Below, piece after piece: positions 43,340 to 53,400 of a stretch of DNA of 64,000 bases. How positions within the stretch are numbered: position 1 is the first letter of the stretch; each line of letters starts with the position of its first letter. The translations under genes and the position numbers were made by a program. The notes under the pieces were generated by a model. That model ran no database searches. It worked only from the letters and a program-made list of their open reading frames with translations, and was not told the DNA's origin. The stretch is taken from NCBI GenBank assembly GCA_963717725.1, contig CAVQWS010000019.1:145550-209549 (forward strand), given 5' to 3'. This stretch comes from AC-32 sp963717725 (GTDB lineage: Bacteria; Actinomycetota; Thermoleophilia; Gaiellales; Gaiellaceae).

Positions 43340-44359
43340 GTGTCGCCGCCCCTTCGCCGCGGGCGCGACTGGCTCGAGCGCCGCCCGCTGCTCGTGCTGG
43401 TGGTGCCGGCCGTGCTCGCCCTCGGCGCGGTCGCGGGGCTCGCCGACATCGCGGGCGGCGAGCGGATCGACCGCGCGGCGCGGCACCTCCACCCCGCCTG
43501 GCTCCTGCTCTGCCTCGGCGGCGAACTGCTTGCCTACGCGGGTTACGTCCTGATGGTGCGCGACACCTCCAAGGTGGACGACGGCCCCAGCCTCAGCTTC
43601 GGGCGCTCGCTGCAGACGGTGGTCGGCGGCTTCGGGGTCTTCGCGGCGACGCGGACAAGCGGCGGCTTTGCGGTCGACTACTGGGCGCTGCGCAGCGCAG
43701 GCGAGGACCGTGACGGCGCGGTCGCTCGCGTCCTCGCCCTCGGCGCACTCGAGTACGCCGTGCTCGCGCCGGCCGCGCTCTGCTCCGCGATCGCTCTGCT
43801 CGTGAGCGGCGCGGACGTGCCGCTGACCCTGACGCTGCCCTGGCTGCTCGTGATCCCCGGTGCGTTCGCCGCCGTCTGGGTCACCTCACCGAAGCGCGCG
43901 CCGCGCTACTCCAAAGCGGGAGGCGGCGGCCGGATCCGGCAGGCGTTCGCGCACGCCGTCGCCGGGCTCTCGATCCTGCGCTCGATGTTCGTCGCGCCGC
44001 CGCGCGAGCACGGGCTCGGGCTGCTCGGGACGGCGGCCTACTGGGCGGGCGACATCGCCTGCCTCTGGGGAGCGCTGCAGTTCTTCGGCAACCCGAGGCT
44101 CTCCGTGCCGGCGTTGATCATCGGTTACGCGACGGGCTACGTGCTGACCCGGCGCTCGCTGCCGGCGGGCGGGGCCGGCATCGTCGAGATCGCGCTCACG
44201 TTCGCGCTTACCTGGGTCGGCTTCCCGTTCGTGCGCGCACTACTCGGGGTGGTCGTCTACCGACTCTTCAACCTCTGGCTGCCGATCCTGCCCGCGCTGG
44301 CCGTGCTCCCGCAGGTGGAAGAGCTGCGGCGAGAGCTCGAAGAGGCAGAGGCCGCTTAA
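43340..44359 (+). CDS. LPG synthetase/flippase-like (UPF0104) membrane protein
   Basis: 339 aa with about eight membrane helices. VVGGFGVFAATRTSGGFAVD, ALGALEYAVLAPAALCSAIA and LPAGGAGIVEIALTFALTWV, then a YRLFNLWLPILPAL end, fit the lysylphosphatidylglycerol-synthetase-TM-region (flippase-like) family. Members translocate lipids; whether this one does is unknown. It converges with mscS by four bases. GTG start. It marks the return to typical chromosomal genes after the island. Confidence 0.8.
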   Translation: MSPPLRRGRDWLERRPLLVLVVPAVLALGAVAGLADIAGGERIDRAARHLHPAWLLLCLGGELLAYAGYVLMVRDTSKVDDGPSLSFGRSLQTVVGGFGVFAATRTSGGFAVDYWALRSAGEDRDGAVARVLALGALEYAVLAPAALCSAIALLVSGADVPLTLTLPWLLVIPGAFAAVWVTSPKRAPRYSKAGGGGRIRQAFAHAVAGLSILRSMFVAPPREHGLGLLGTAAYWAGDIACLWGALQFFGNPRLSVPALIIGYATGYVLTRRSLPAGGAGIVEIALTFALTWVGFPFVRALLGVVVYRLFNLWLPILPALAVLPQVEELRRELEEAEAA

Positions 44360-45258
44360 GCCGCTTCGCGTCGGGCCTGCCAGCGCATCGCGGCGCTGGC
44401 GCGGGCGAAGCTGCGCGAGGCGGTCTCGTCGACCGCGAGCACGATCGGCCCGTGCACGATCAGGCCGGGCTCGGCCTTTTCCTTCAGCAGGTCGGAGAAG
44501 AAGCTCTCGACAAGCCACTCGCGTCCCGGCGCGGTGGTGGCGCGCAGCGCGACGCGAACGAGCGACGGCGAGAGCTCCTCGACCACGTCGACCCACGGCT
44601 TGCGGACGAACGTGGTCGGGCCTTCGGGCAACAGCGCCGCAACGAAGGCGATCAGCTCCTCGCCGCGCTCGCGGTCGGAGACGAACAGCTCGATCGCGAG
44701 CTCCTTGACGCCGCGCGGCAGCACCTTGACGGCGGGAATCTGCGAGTTGTGGATGTGGATCGACTCCCCGTCGAGCGTGCGTAGCTTCGTCCGCCGCAGC
44801 GAGACGTCCTCGACGACCCCCTGCACCTCGAGCGTGGGGACGGCGATCGTGTCCCCGACGGCGTACCAGCGCTCGGAGAACATCGCGAAGCCGGCGATGA
44901 TGTCAGTCAGCACGCGCTGGATCGAGAAGCCGACGAGGATCAGCAGGAAGGATGCGCCGGCGAGCGCGGCGAGCCGGTCGACGCCGCCGATCACCTCGGC
45001 CAGCGCGAGCACGGCGGCCGCGGCGAAGCCGGCGTAGGCGATCCCGGTCCGGATCAACGCCACGAGCGTCTCGTGCCGCTTGACCTCGGTCAGCTTGGCG
45101 GTCTCACCCGGGTCGGTGCCGGCGTGCCGCTGTTCGTGCCAGCCCAGCACGCGGCCGGCCACCACGCCGCTGATGCGCGAGACCAGCCAGGCGGCGGCGA
45201 AGGCGGCCACGACGATGGTCACCCGGTTGTCGACGAACGTGAGCGAGTTCGCGGTCAT
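44356..45258 (-). CDS. Mechanosensitive ion channel MscS family
   Basis: 300 aa. Three N-terminal membrane segments (TIVVAAFAAAWLVSRISGVV, LIRTGIAYAGFAAAAVLALA, LAALAGASFLLILVGFSIQR) with the pore helix followed by the beta domain: ERWYAVGDTIAVPTLEVQGV, VEDVSLRRTKLRTLDGE, IHIHNSQIPAVKV. The VEDVSLRRTKLRTLDG block is the MscS signature. ATG at 45258; the 217 bases before the next gene hold nothing I can support. Confidence 0.9.
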   Translation of the reverse strand: MTANSLTFVDNRVTIVVAAFAAAWLVSRISGVVAGRVLGWHEQRHAGTDPGETAKLTEVKRHETLVALIRTGIAYAGFAAAAVLALAEVIGGVDRLAALAGASFLLILVGFSIQRVLTDIIAGFAMFSERWYAVGDTIAVPTLEVQGVVEDVSLRRTKLRTLDGESIHIHNSQIPAVKVLPRGVKELAIELFVSDRERGEELIAFVAALLPEGPTTFVRKPWVDVVEELSPSLVRVALRATTAPGREWLVESFFSDLLKEKAEPGLIVHGPIVLAVDETASRSFARASAAMRWQARREAA

Positions 45259-45475
45259 CAACGGCCAAGCTAGCGAGAACAACCCCGCCCGGCGCCCCTG
45301 GCACAAGGTTCTTACAAGCGCTTAACCGACGAGCAAGAAAACGAGGAAGCCGAGCGCCGCACCGAGCTCGCCAATCGGCGGCCGGGCGCTGCTTGCCGCC
45401 TCGATCACGGCCTACCTGCTCGTCTGAAAGTTCCCCTTTCCGGGGGATCTCCAGCGCTCGCCGAAACGGGAAACT

Positions 45476-48217
45476 GTGGCGGTGCGGCATCACCTTGCGG
45501 CTGTTGCGCCTGCGCATGCGCCGGACGGCGAATCCACCGTCCCTGAAGCCCCGCGCCCGGACACGCTCATCCAGTCGTACCGCCAGCTGGCGGACGTCTT
45601 CCACGACATCCTCTCCGAGCACAGCCTCGACAACCTGCTCGAGCGAATCGCCGACACGCTCGCCGAGCTCGTGCCGCACGACACGCTTTCGATCTACCAG
45701 GCCGACGAGGCGCAGACGCAGCTGACCCCCGTGCTCGCGCGCGACAAGTGGGCCGACAACATCATGAACAGCCGCTCCGACTTCGGCGAGGGCATCACCG
45801 GTTGGGCCGCTCTCCACCGCGAGCCCGTCCGCACCAACCAGGCACACCTTGACCCGCGCACGAAGACCGTGCCCGGGACGCCGCCCGACGAGGCCGAGGC
45901 GCTGATCACGGTTCCGCTGATCGCGCGCGACCTGGTCAAGGGCGTGCTCAACATCTACCGCCTCGGCGAGGAGGCGAGCTTCAGCGACGAGGAGTTCGAG
46001 CTGGCGACCCGCTTCGCCGACGCCGCCGCGCTGGCGCTCGACAACGCCCAGATCCGCGAGCGGCTCGAGTACCAGGCGCAGACGGACTCGCTGACCGGCC
46101 TCTACAACCACCGCTACTTCCACGAGCGGCTACGGGCCGAGCTCACCCGAGCGAACCGCACGCGGGAGAGCGTCGCCGTGCTGATGCTCGACATCGACGA
46201 CTTCAAGCGCGTCAACGACGTCTACGGCCACGGCTCGGGCGACCAGGTGCTGACCGACCTGGCCGAGCTCCTGCGCGCGGCGTTGCGCGGCTCGGACGTC
46301 GTCTGCCGGCTCGGCGGCGAGGAGTTCGGCGTGATCATGCCGGGCGGGGACGCGGACGAGGCGTTCGCGCTGGCGAACCGCCTGACCGACACGCTCGCCG
46401 ACGTGGAGTTCGGGCCGGCGGGCAAGATCACGATCTCGGTCGGCGTCTCGCAGGGCCCCGAGCACGCGATGAACCCGCGTGAGCTGGTGGCGTGTGCCGA
46501 GGCCGCGATGATGACCGCCAAGGCGCGCGGCAAGAACCAGATCGTGCTCTTCCACGAGCAGTCGAGCCAGCGGCCGGACGCCAAGCCCGCGAGCGGCCGC
46601 GACGTGCGCTCGATCGCCCACCTGAAGATGCTGCAGAGCCTGGCCGGGAAGCTGAACCGGCTGAACGACGTGCGCCAGATCGGCGAGGTGATCGCCGACG
46701 AGCTCCGGCTCCTGATCGATTACCACAACTGCCGCGTCTCGGTGATCGAGGGCGACGAAGTCGTCCCGATCGCGTTCCGCGGCGAGCTGCTCTCGCGCAG
46801 CGGCGAGCGCGTCGACTTCCCGCGCACCCGCATCGGCGAGGGCATCACCGGCCACGTTGCCGAGACCTCGGAACCGCTGCTCGTGCAGAACACGCTCGAG
46901 TGCGAGTTCGCGGTGATGATCCCGGGGACGCACATGATCGAGGAGTCGCAGATCGCCGTGCCGCTCTGCTACGGCGCGCGCGTGATCGGCGTCGTTGCGA
47001 TCTCGAAGCTCGGCGTCGGCCAGTTCGACGAGGACGACGTCCGCCTACTCGAGGTGCTGGCCGGCCAGGCGTCGGTAGCGCTCGAGAACGCTCGCCTGTA
47101 CGAGGCCCAGCGGCGCGAGGCCGACCACCTGAAGGCCCTGCTCGAGTTCACCGGCGCGATCTCCGAAGCGGCGACGCCCGGCGCGATCGGCGCGGAGACA
47201 GTTCGCGCGGCGGCGCGAATCCTCGGTGGCAAGCGGTGCGCACTCTGGCTTCCGGACGAGAACGGCGATTTCAGGATCAGCGCGCACTCGGACTACGACT
47301 CCGAGCCCGCGCTGCGGCCGATGCTCGACATGGTGCTCCCCGCCGACTCGCTGCGAGCCGCGATCGGCGAGCGCACCGAGCCGTTCCTGGTCGCGGCCGA
47401 GGAGGCCGCGCGGTGCTCGACCCCGCCGGAGGGACTGAGCTGGCCCGACTTGGCGCTGGCCCCGCTGCGCAACGACGGCACGCTCGAAGGCTTCATCTCG
47501 GTCCGCGAGCCGACCACCGACAGCGAGCACACGGTCGAGGAGATCCTGCGTCTGCTCGGAGGCATCTCGTACCAGGCGGCCGTTGCGCTGGAGCGCGCCC
47601 GGAGCTACGAGGGCCTCGAGGAGACCTTCGTCTCGACCGTCGAGGCGCTGGCGAACGCGCTCGAGGCCAACGACGAGTACACCTCGTCGCACACGCGCTG
47701 GATCACCGACATGGCGCTGCGCGTCGGCGAGGCGATGGGCTTCGAGCCCGTCGAGCTGAAGCGGCTCGAGCTCGGCGCGCTCTTCCACGACATCGGCAAG
47801 ATCGGAATCCCGACGAGCATCCTGCTCAAGCCCGGCCCGCTCTCAGCGGAAGAGCGTGCGGTCATGGAAATGCACCCGGAGCTCGGCGAGCGGATCCTGG
47901 AGCCGATCGAGCGGCTCACCGAAGTGCGCACGATCGTCCGCAGCTGCCACGAGCGCTGGGACGGCGGGGGCTACCCGGACCGCAAGGTCGGCGAGGAGAT
48001 CCCGTTCGAGGCTCGGATCATCCTCGTCTGCGACGCGTTCCACGCAATGACGACCGACCGGCCCTACCGCAAGCGGCTGAGCTGCGAGGAAGCATGCCGC
48101 CGGCTGCGCGAGGGCGCGGGCACGCAGTTCGATCCGAACGTGATCGACGTCTTCCTCGGGCTGCCGCTCGAGGTGCCGGTGGCGCACGACGCCGCCGACG
48201 AGCGTCTGGCCTCGTAG
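45476..48217 (+). CDS. GAF-GGDEF-GAF-GAF-HD-GYP c-di-GMP signalling protein
   Basis: 913 aa soluble protein. N-terminal GAF (about 40-205), GGDEF (210-370; CRLGGEEFGVIMPGG, with an RGSD inhibitory site five residues before), two further GAF-like domains (about 385-545 and 550-710), and HD-GYP (about 720-905). HD-GYP ligands are seen in LGALFHDIGKIGIPTSILLK, HERWDGGGYPDRKVGEEIPF, and CDAFHAMTTDRPYR. It could make and degrade c-di-GMP. The GTG start at 45476 lacks a strong ribosome-binding site. No partner is in the same operon. Confidence 0.92.
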   Translation: MAVRHHLAAVAPAHAPDGESTVPEAPRPDTLIQSYRQLADVFHDILSEHSLDNLLERIADTLAELVPHDTLSIYQADEAQTQLTPVLARDKWADNIMNSRSDFGEGITGWAALHREPVRTNQAHLDPRTKTVPGTPPDEAEALITVPLIARDLVKGVLNIYRLGEEASFSDEEFELATRFADAAALALDNAQIRERLEYQAQTDSLTGLYNHRYFHERLRAELTRANRTRESVAVLMLDIDDFKRVNDVYGHGSGDQVLTDLAELLRAALRGSDVVCRLGGEEFGVIMPGGDADEAFALANRLTDTLADVEFGPAGKITISVGVSQGPEHAMNPRELVACAEAAMMTAKARGKNQIVLFHEQSSQRPDAKPASGRDVRSIAHLKMLQSLAGKLNRLNDVRQIGEVIADELRLLIDYHNCRVSVIEGDEVVPIAFRGELLSRSGERVDFPRTRIGEGITGHVAETSEPLLVQNTLECEFAVMIPGTHMIEESQIAVPLCYGARVIGVVAISKLGVGQFDEDDVRLLEVLAGQASVALENARLYEAQRREADHLKALLEFTGAISEAATPGAIGAETVRAAARILGGKRCALWLPDENGDFRISAHSDYDSEPALRPMLDMVLPADSLRAAIGERTEPFLVAAEEAARCSTPPEGLSWPDLALAPLRNDGTLEGFISVREPTTDSEHTVEEILRLLGGISYQAAVALERARSYEGLEETFVSTVEALANALEANDEYTSSHTRWITDMALRVGEAMGFEPVELKRLELGALFHDIGKIGIPTSILLKPGPLSAEERAVMEMHPELGERILEPIERLTEVRTIVRSCHERWDGGGYPDRKVGEEIPFEARIILVCDAFHAMTTDRPYRKRLSCEEACRRLREGAGTQFDPNVIDVFLGLPLEVPVAHDAADERLAS

Positions 48218-48272
48218 CTTCCCTCGAACGGGGCAAAGGCCCCGGGCCCGCGCGTCCGATGGAGAGATTGCG

Positions 48273-49247
48273 ATGCGGCAGGTGAGACTTCTCGTGCTCG
48301 TTTGCGTCCTCGGCGCGGCGCTGACCGCTGCCGGCACGGCGAGCGCCTCTCAGCTCGTCGCACGCAACGCCTCGCACATCAAGCTCGCCGTCAACGCCAA
48401 GGGCACGGCGCTCGTCACCTACTCCGTCCGCGGCCAGGTCACACACCTGCTCGCGTGGGGCGCGGTGAATGCCCGTCAGCGGCCGTCGAGCCCGAGGATC
48501 AAGCAGGTCGAGTTCAAGCTCGACTACTCCGGCGGCTGGAAGCACCACCGGATGACCTGGAAGACCTTCAAGAACACCTGCGGCGCCTACGATGGCCCCG
48601 ATCTCCCGTGGCTTGTGAGCGCCTGTAAGGCGTCGAACGGCTCCTATTGGGCGCTGCAGAGCTGGCAGACGGCGCTGCCGGACCTCGGCCTCGCGCCGTG
48701 GCTCGGCCAGCAGAAGACCTGGTGGCTGCATCTCTCCCACTGGGCGGGCGACCTCGCCAAGCTCAACGTCTACGCGGACTGGATCTACGGCGGCCGCTTC
48801 CAGGAGGTCTTCGGCCAGTACACCTACCAGGGGAAGGGCATCCGCGGCTTCGGCACGACGCGCGTGGGCGCGCCGACCGACGGCTACGGCCGGCTGATGT
48901 TCCTCGACACCTACAACTCGTCCTACGGGCCCGGCTGGCTGCGCGAGAACTCGTTCGTCTCGCACGGGCCGCCCGGAATGTTCTGCTACGGCTTCTACGC
49001 CCGGAACCCGTGGGTCGGCGGCTACGCCCATCCGCGCTCGACCCCGAACCGCAAGCGCGGGCCCGGCACCGGCGAGCAGTACCGGATCACCGCTCCGGGA
49101 CCCGGCGTGACGCCCGACGTGATGTGGCAGGGGTCCGGACTGCACGCTTACGACAGGCACAACCCGGCCGACGTCTCGCTCGAGCAGCAGATGAACGCCG
49201 AGCGCGACCAGATTCGCGCCGGCTACGGCAAGTGCGCGCACACCTAG
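48273..49247 (+). CDS. Secreted protein of unknown function
   Basis: 324 aa. Signal peptide (MRQVRLLVLVCVLGAALTAA, then GTASAS). The mature part is rich in Trp, Tyr and Gly (KTWWLHLSHWAGDLAKLNVY, DWIYGGRFQEVFGQYTYQGK) with Cys residues and a C-terminal AERDQIRAGYGKCA. No domain is recognised; a globular beta-rich extracellular protein is likely. It begins 56 bases after the c-di-GMP gene. Confidence 0.7.
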   Translation: MRQVRLLVLVCVLGAALTAAGTASASQLVARNASHIKLAVNAKGTALVTYSVRGQVTHLLAWGAVNARQRPSSPRIKQVEFKLDYSGGWKHHRMTWKTFKNTCGAYDGPDLPWLVSACKASNGSYWALQSWQTALPDLGLAPWLGQQKTWWLHLSHWAGDLAKLNVYADWIYGGRFQEVFGQYTYQGKGIRGFGTTRVGAPTDGYGRLMFLDTYNSSYGPGWLRENSFVSHGPPGMFCYGFYARNPWVGGYAHPRSTPNRKRGPGTGEQYRITAPGPGVTPDVMWQGSGLHAYDRHNPADVSLEQQMNAERDQIRAGYGKCAHT

Positions 49248-49278
49248 CGCCGGCCTAACCCTCCGTATCATCGCCCGC

Positions 49279-49755
49279 GTGGTCAGCGGCGACGAGCTGC
49301 GCGCCGTGATGCGGCGCGTCCCGGCCGGAGTGGCGGTCGTGACCGTCCACGCCGGCGGACAGGCGGCCGGGCTGACCGTCGCCTCGCTGGTCTCGCTCTC
49401 GCTCGAGCCACCGCTTGTCGGCTTCGCGATCCGCCGCGACGCCGCCCTGCACGAGCTGCTGCGCGAGAGCGGCGAGCTCGCAGTCAGCATCCTGGCCGCG
49501 GGGCAAGAGCATCTCGCCCAGCACTTCGCGCGCGGCGTGCCGCCGATCGCGCTCTGGGAGCGAATCCCGCTCCGCGAGGACGCCGAGGGCCCGCCGCAGC
49601 TCGCCGGTGCCGCCGGGTGGCTGCTCGGGCGCGTCTCACACGAGCTCGAAACGGGCGACCACACCTTCTTCGTCGCGGCCGTCGAGGCGGCCGAGCCCGG
49701 CCCGGCGGGAACACGACCGCTCGTCCTCCACGACCAGGCCTACGCGGCGCTGTGA
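49279..49755 (+). CDS. Flavin reductase-domain (FMN-binding) oxidoreductase
   Basis: 158 aa. Typical flavin-reductase-like family: AVMRRVPAGVAVVTVHAGGQ, AGLTVASLVSLSLEPPLVGF, a HTFFVAAVEA segment near the end. It binds FMN and often supplies reduced flavin to a monooxygenase; the partner is not adjacent. GTG at 49279; its stop overlaps the HAD gene by four bases. Confidence 0.85.
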   Translation: MVSGDELRAVMRRVPAGVAVVTVHAGGQAAGLTVASLVSLSLEPPLVGFAIRRDAALHELLRESGELAVSILAAGQEHLAQHFARGVPPIALWERIPLREDAEGPPQLAGAAGWLLGRVSHELETGDHTFFVAAVEAAEPGPAGTRPLVLHDQAYAAL

Positions 49756-50402
49756 TCGAGGCGGTCGTCTTCGATCTCGACGGCCTGCTGCTCGACTCCG
49801 AGCAGGTCTGGGACGAGGCCCGCGAGCAGCTCGCCGAGGAGCGCGGCGGCCGCTGGCACGACCAGGCGCAGAAGGACATGATGGGCATGAGCTCGACAGA
49901 GTGGTCGCGCTACATGCACGAGCAAGTCGGCCTGCCCGAGCCGCCGGAGGAGATCAGCCGCGAGGTGGTCGAGCGCCTCGCCGCGACCTACCGCGAGCAC
50001 CTCCCCGCGCTGCCGGGCGCCAGGGAGGCCGTCGAGCGGCTCGCCGCGCGCTGGCCGCTCGGGCTCGCGTCGTCGTCGAACCGCGAGCTCATCGACCTGA
50101 CGCTCGAGCTCCTGGGCGTAAAGCAGCTGTTCGCCGTGACGGTCTCCTCCGAGGAGGTCGCGCGCGGCAAGCCCGCCCCCGACGTCTATCTGCAGGCGGC
50201 GCGCCGGCTCGAAGTCGACCCTGGCCACGCGGCGGCGGTAGAGGACTCGAACAACGGCATCCTCGCCGCCAAGGCCGCGCGCATGCGCGTGCTGGCGATC
50301 CCGAACCGTCACTTCCCGCCCGGCGAGGAAGCGCTCGCGCAGGCGGACGTCGTGCTGGACTCGCTGGCGGAGCTGACCGCCGAAGCAGTCGAGCCCCACT
50401 AG
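49752..50402 (+). CDS. HAD-superfamily hydrolase (beta-phosphoglucomutase-like)
   Basis: 216 aa. Motif I FDLDGLLLDSE with nucleophile Asp8 and Asp10, motif II LASSSN, motif III Lys in GKPAPDVYLQAA, motif IV AVEDSNNGILAA. A C1 cap domain lies between motifs I and II. Probably a sugar- or small-molecule phosphatase or phosphomutase. GTG start overlapping the flavin reductase stop. It converges with the giant secreted-protein gene 13 bases away. Confidence 0.92.
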   Translation: MIEAVVFDLDGLLLDSEQVWDEAREQLAEERGGRWHDQAQKDMMGMSSTEWSRYMHEQVGLPEPPEEISREVVERLAATYREHLPALPGAREAVERLAARWPLGLASSSNRELIDLTLELLGVKQLFAVTVSSEEVARGKPAPDVYLQAARRLEVDPGHAAAVEDSNNGILAAKAARMRVLAIPNRHFPPGEEALAQADVVLDSLAELTAEAVEPH

Positions 50403-50415
50403 CGAATCGCGACCC

Positions 50416-53400
50416 TTATCGGCGCAGCAACCGCAAGAACGCAGCCCAGCGCAGCGACGTCGCCGGGTTTGCCGGGGCCTGGCGCAGGAAGTCGAGGGTC
50501 GCCGCCGACCCCGACACGCCGGCCGTCGAGAACAGGTAGTGGATCGTCGTCGGGGCCGGAGTCGCCTGACCATTGACGGCGTTTGAGTGGTAGCGGACGG
50601 CAACCAGGTACGTGCCGGCCGACGCAGCGTTGAACCCGACCGTCACCGACCCGTCTGGGCCGCTCGTGAACGTCGGCGTCCTCACCTTCCCGCACGCGGC
50701 GGTGAAGACCTTGCCGCCGGTGGCGAGGGTCAGCTTCTGACTGAAGTTGCCCGACGTGATCGCCTGGTCGACCTCCACCGTGCGCGGCCCAGCCGGCAGG
50801 GTGACCTTGACCCAGTAGACGGCCAGGCTGGGCGTGGCCTTGTTGATTACGCCCTTCCTGTCGACGTAGTTGACGATCGAGAGCACCGGCGCCGTCCCGG
50901 CTGCGAACTGCGCGCAGGTGGCAACGTCGTCGGTCATCTCCGCGGCGCTCCCGGCGGGGGCGCTGATCTGGAAGGTGCGCGAGACATCGGTCGCGGCGGC
51001 GTAGTTCGTGTCGCCGCCCTGCGAGGCTGTGATCGTGCAACTGCCGGGACCGGTCAGGTGGACCGTCGCCCCCGTGACCGTGCACTGGCCGGTGGCGCCG
51101 AAGGAGACCGCGAGCCCGGAGCTCGCCGTCGCGCTGACGGTGAAGTCCGGGTCGCCGTAGGTCCGGTCGGGCAGCGGCGCGAAGGTGATCGTCTGGCCCG
51201 CCTTCTGCGCCGAGGCCGACTCGGTCACCTGCTGGGCAGCGTTGTAGTTCGCGTCGCCGCCCTGGTCGTACTTGACCGTGCAGGTGCCTGTGCCGCTCGT
51301 CATCGTGAAGCTGGCGCCCGCGTTCGTGCAGACGCCGCTGCTGGAGAACGTCACCGCGTTGCCGGAGCCGCCGCCGTCGGCCGCGACCGAGAAGCCTGTG
51401 TTGAAAACGGCACTCGGCGGCGCGTGGAGCGTGACGAGGATCGTCTGGTTCGCCTTCTGCGCGTTGACCGAATCGGTCACCTGCGGGGCGGCGTTGTAGT
51501 TCGCGTTGCCGGCCTGGTCGTACTTGACCGTGCAGGTGCCGCCGCCGCTCGTGATCGTGAAGGTGGCTCCGGTATTCGTGCACGAACCGCTGCTCGAGAA
51601 GCTCACGGCGCCGTCAGGTGCGTTGGCCGCGACGGCGAAGCTCGAGTTGTAGGCCGCGTTCGCCGGAGCGTGCGTGGTGACGTTGATCGTCTGGTCGGCC
51701 TTCTGTGCCGTCGTCGACTCCGCCACCTGCGGCGCGGCGCTGTAGTTCGAGTCGCCCGCCTGGTCGTACCTGACCGAGCAGGTGCCCGTGCCGCTCGTCA
51801 TCGTGAACGTGGCGCCGGTGTTCGAGCAGGCGCCGGAGCTCGAGAAGGTGACGGCGTTGCCGGAGCCGCCGCCGGTCGCGGCGACGGAGAAGCTGGTGTT
51901 GAAGACCGCCGACGCCGGTGCGTGGGTGGTGACGTTGATCGCCTGCGTGGCCTTCTGGCCGTTCACCGTCTCGACTATCTGCGGAGCCGGGTTGTAATTG
52001 GCGTCGCCGGCCTGGTCGTACCTGACCGAGCAGGTGCCCGTGCCGCTCGACATCGTGAATGTGGCGCCCGTGTTCGAGCAGGCGCCGCTGCTCGAGAAGG
52101 TGACGGCGTTGCCCGAGCCGCCGCCGGTCGCAGCAACCGAGAAGCTCGTGCCGAAGACGGCCGACGCCGGCGCGTGCTGTGTGACCGTGATCGCCTGATC
52201 CGTCTTCCCGACCGACACGCTCTCGACCACCTGCGGCGCGGCGTTGTAGTTGGCGTCGCCGGCCTGGTCGTAGCGGACGGAACAGGTGCCGGTGGCACTC
52301 GTGATGGTGAACGTCGCGCCCGTGTTCGAGCAAGCGCCGCTGCTCGAGAACGTCACCGCGCTGCCCGAGCCGCCGCCGGTTGCCGCAACGGTAAATTGCT
52401 GGTTGAAGGCCGCCGACGCCGGCGCGTGCTGGGTCACCGTGATCGTCTGGTTCGCCTTCAGCGCGTTGGCCGACTCGGTGACTTGCGGCGCTGCGTTGTA
52501 GTTCCCATCGCCGGCCTGGTCGTACTTGACGGTGCAGGTGCCGGTGCCGCTAGTCATCGTGAAGGTGTCGCCGCTGTTCGAGCAGGCGCCGGTGCTCGAA
52601 AAGGTGACCGCGTTCCCCGAGCCGCCGCCGCTCGCCGCGACCGAGAAGCTCGTGTTGTAGACCGCGGTCGCGGGCGTGTGCAGCGTGACGATGATCGTCT
52701 GGTTCGCCTTCGTGGCAGTGACCGACTCGGTCACTTGCGGCGCAGCGTTGTAGTTGGCGCTGCCGGCCTGGTCGTACCTGACCGAGCAGGTGCCGCTGCC
52801 GCTCGTGATCGTGAAGGTGGCGCCGGTGTTCGAGCAGGAGCCAGCGCTGGAGAAGCTAACGGTGCCGCTGGGCGCGGTCGCCGCAACGCTGAAGCTCGCG
52901 TTGTAGGAGGCCGAGGAAGGCGCGTGCTGGGTGACCGCGATGGACTGGTCGGCCTTCTGGGCGTTGACCGTCTCGGTCACCTGCGGCGCGGCGCTGTAGT
53001 TGGAGTCGCCCGCCTGGTCGTACCTGACCGAGCAGGTGCCCGTGCCGCTGGTGATCGTGAACGTGGCACCCGTGTTCGAGCAGGAGCCGGCGCTGGAGAA
53101 CGTCACCGCGTTGCCCGAGCCGCCGCCGGTCGCGGCCACCGAAAAGCTGGTGTTGAAGACGGCCGATGCCGGTGCGTGGGTGGTGACGTTGATCGCCTGC
53201 GCTGCCTTCTGCGCAGTGACCGACTCGGTCACCTGCGGCGCCGGGTTGTAGTTCGTACCGCCGGCCTGGTCGTACTTGACCGAGCACGTGCCCGTACCGC
53301 TCGTCATCGTGAACGTTGCGCCAGTGTTGGAGCAGGCGCCCGAGCTCGAGAAGGTGACGGCGTTGCCGGAGCCACCGCCGGTCGCGGCGACGCCGAAGCT

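Noticed and set aside
45322..45408. 28-aa minus-strand frame with a hydrophobic end before the GAF-GGDEF-HD-GYP gene
   Set aside because: No ribosome-binding site and too short to support without conservation data.
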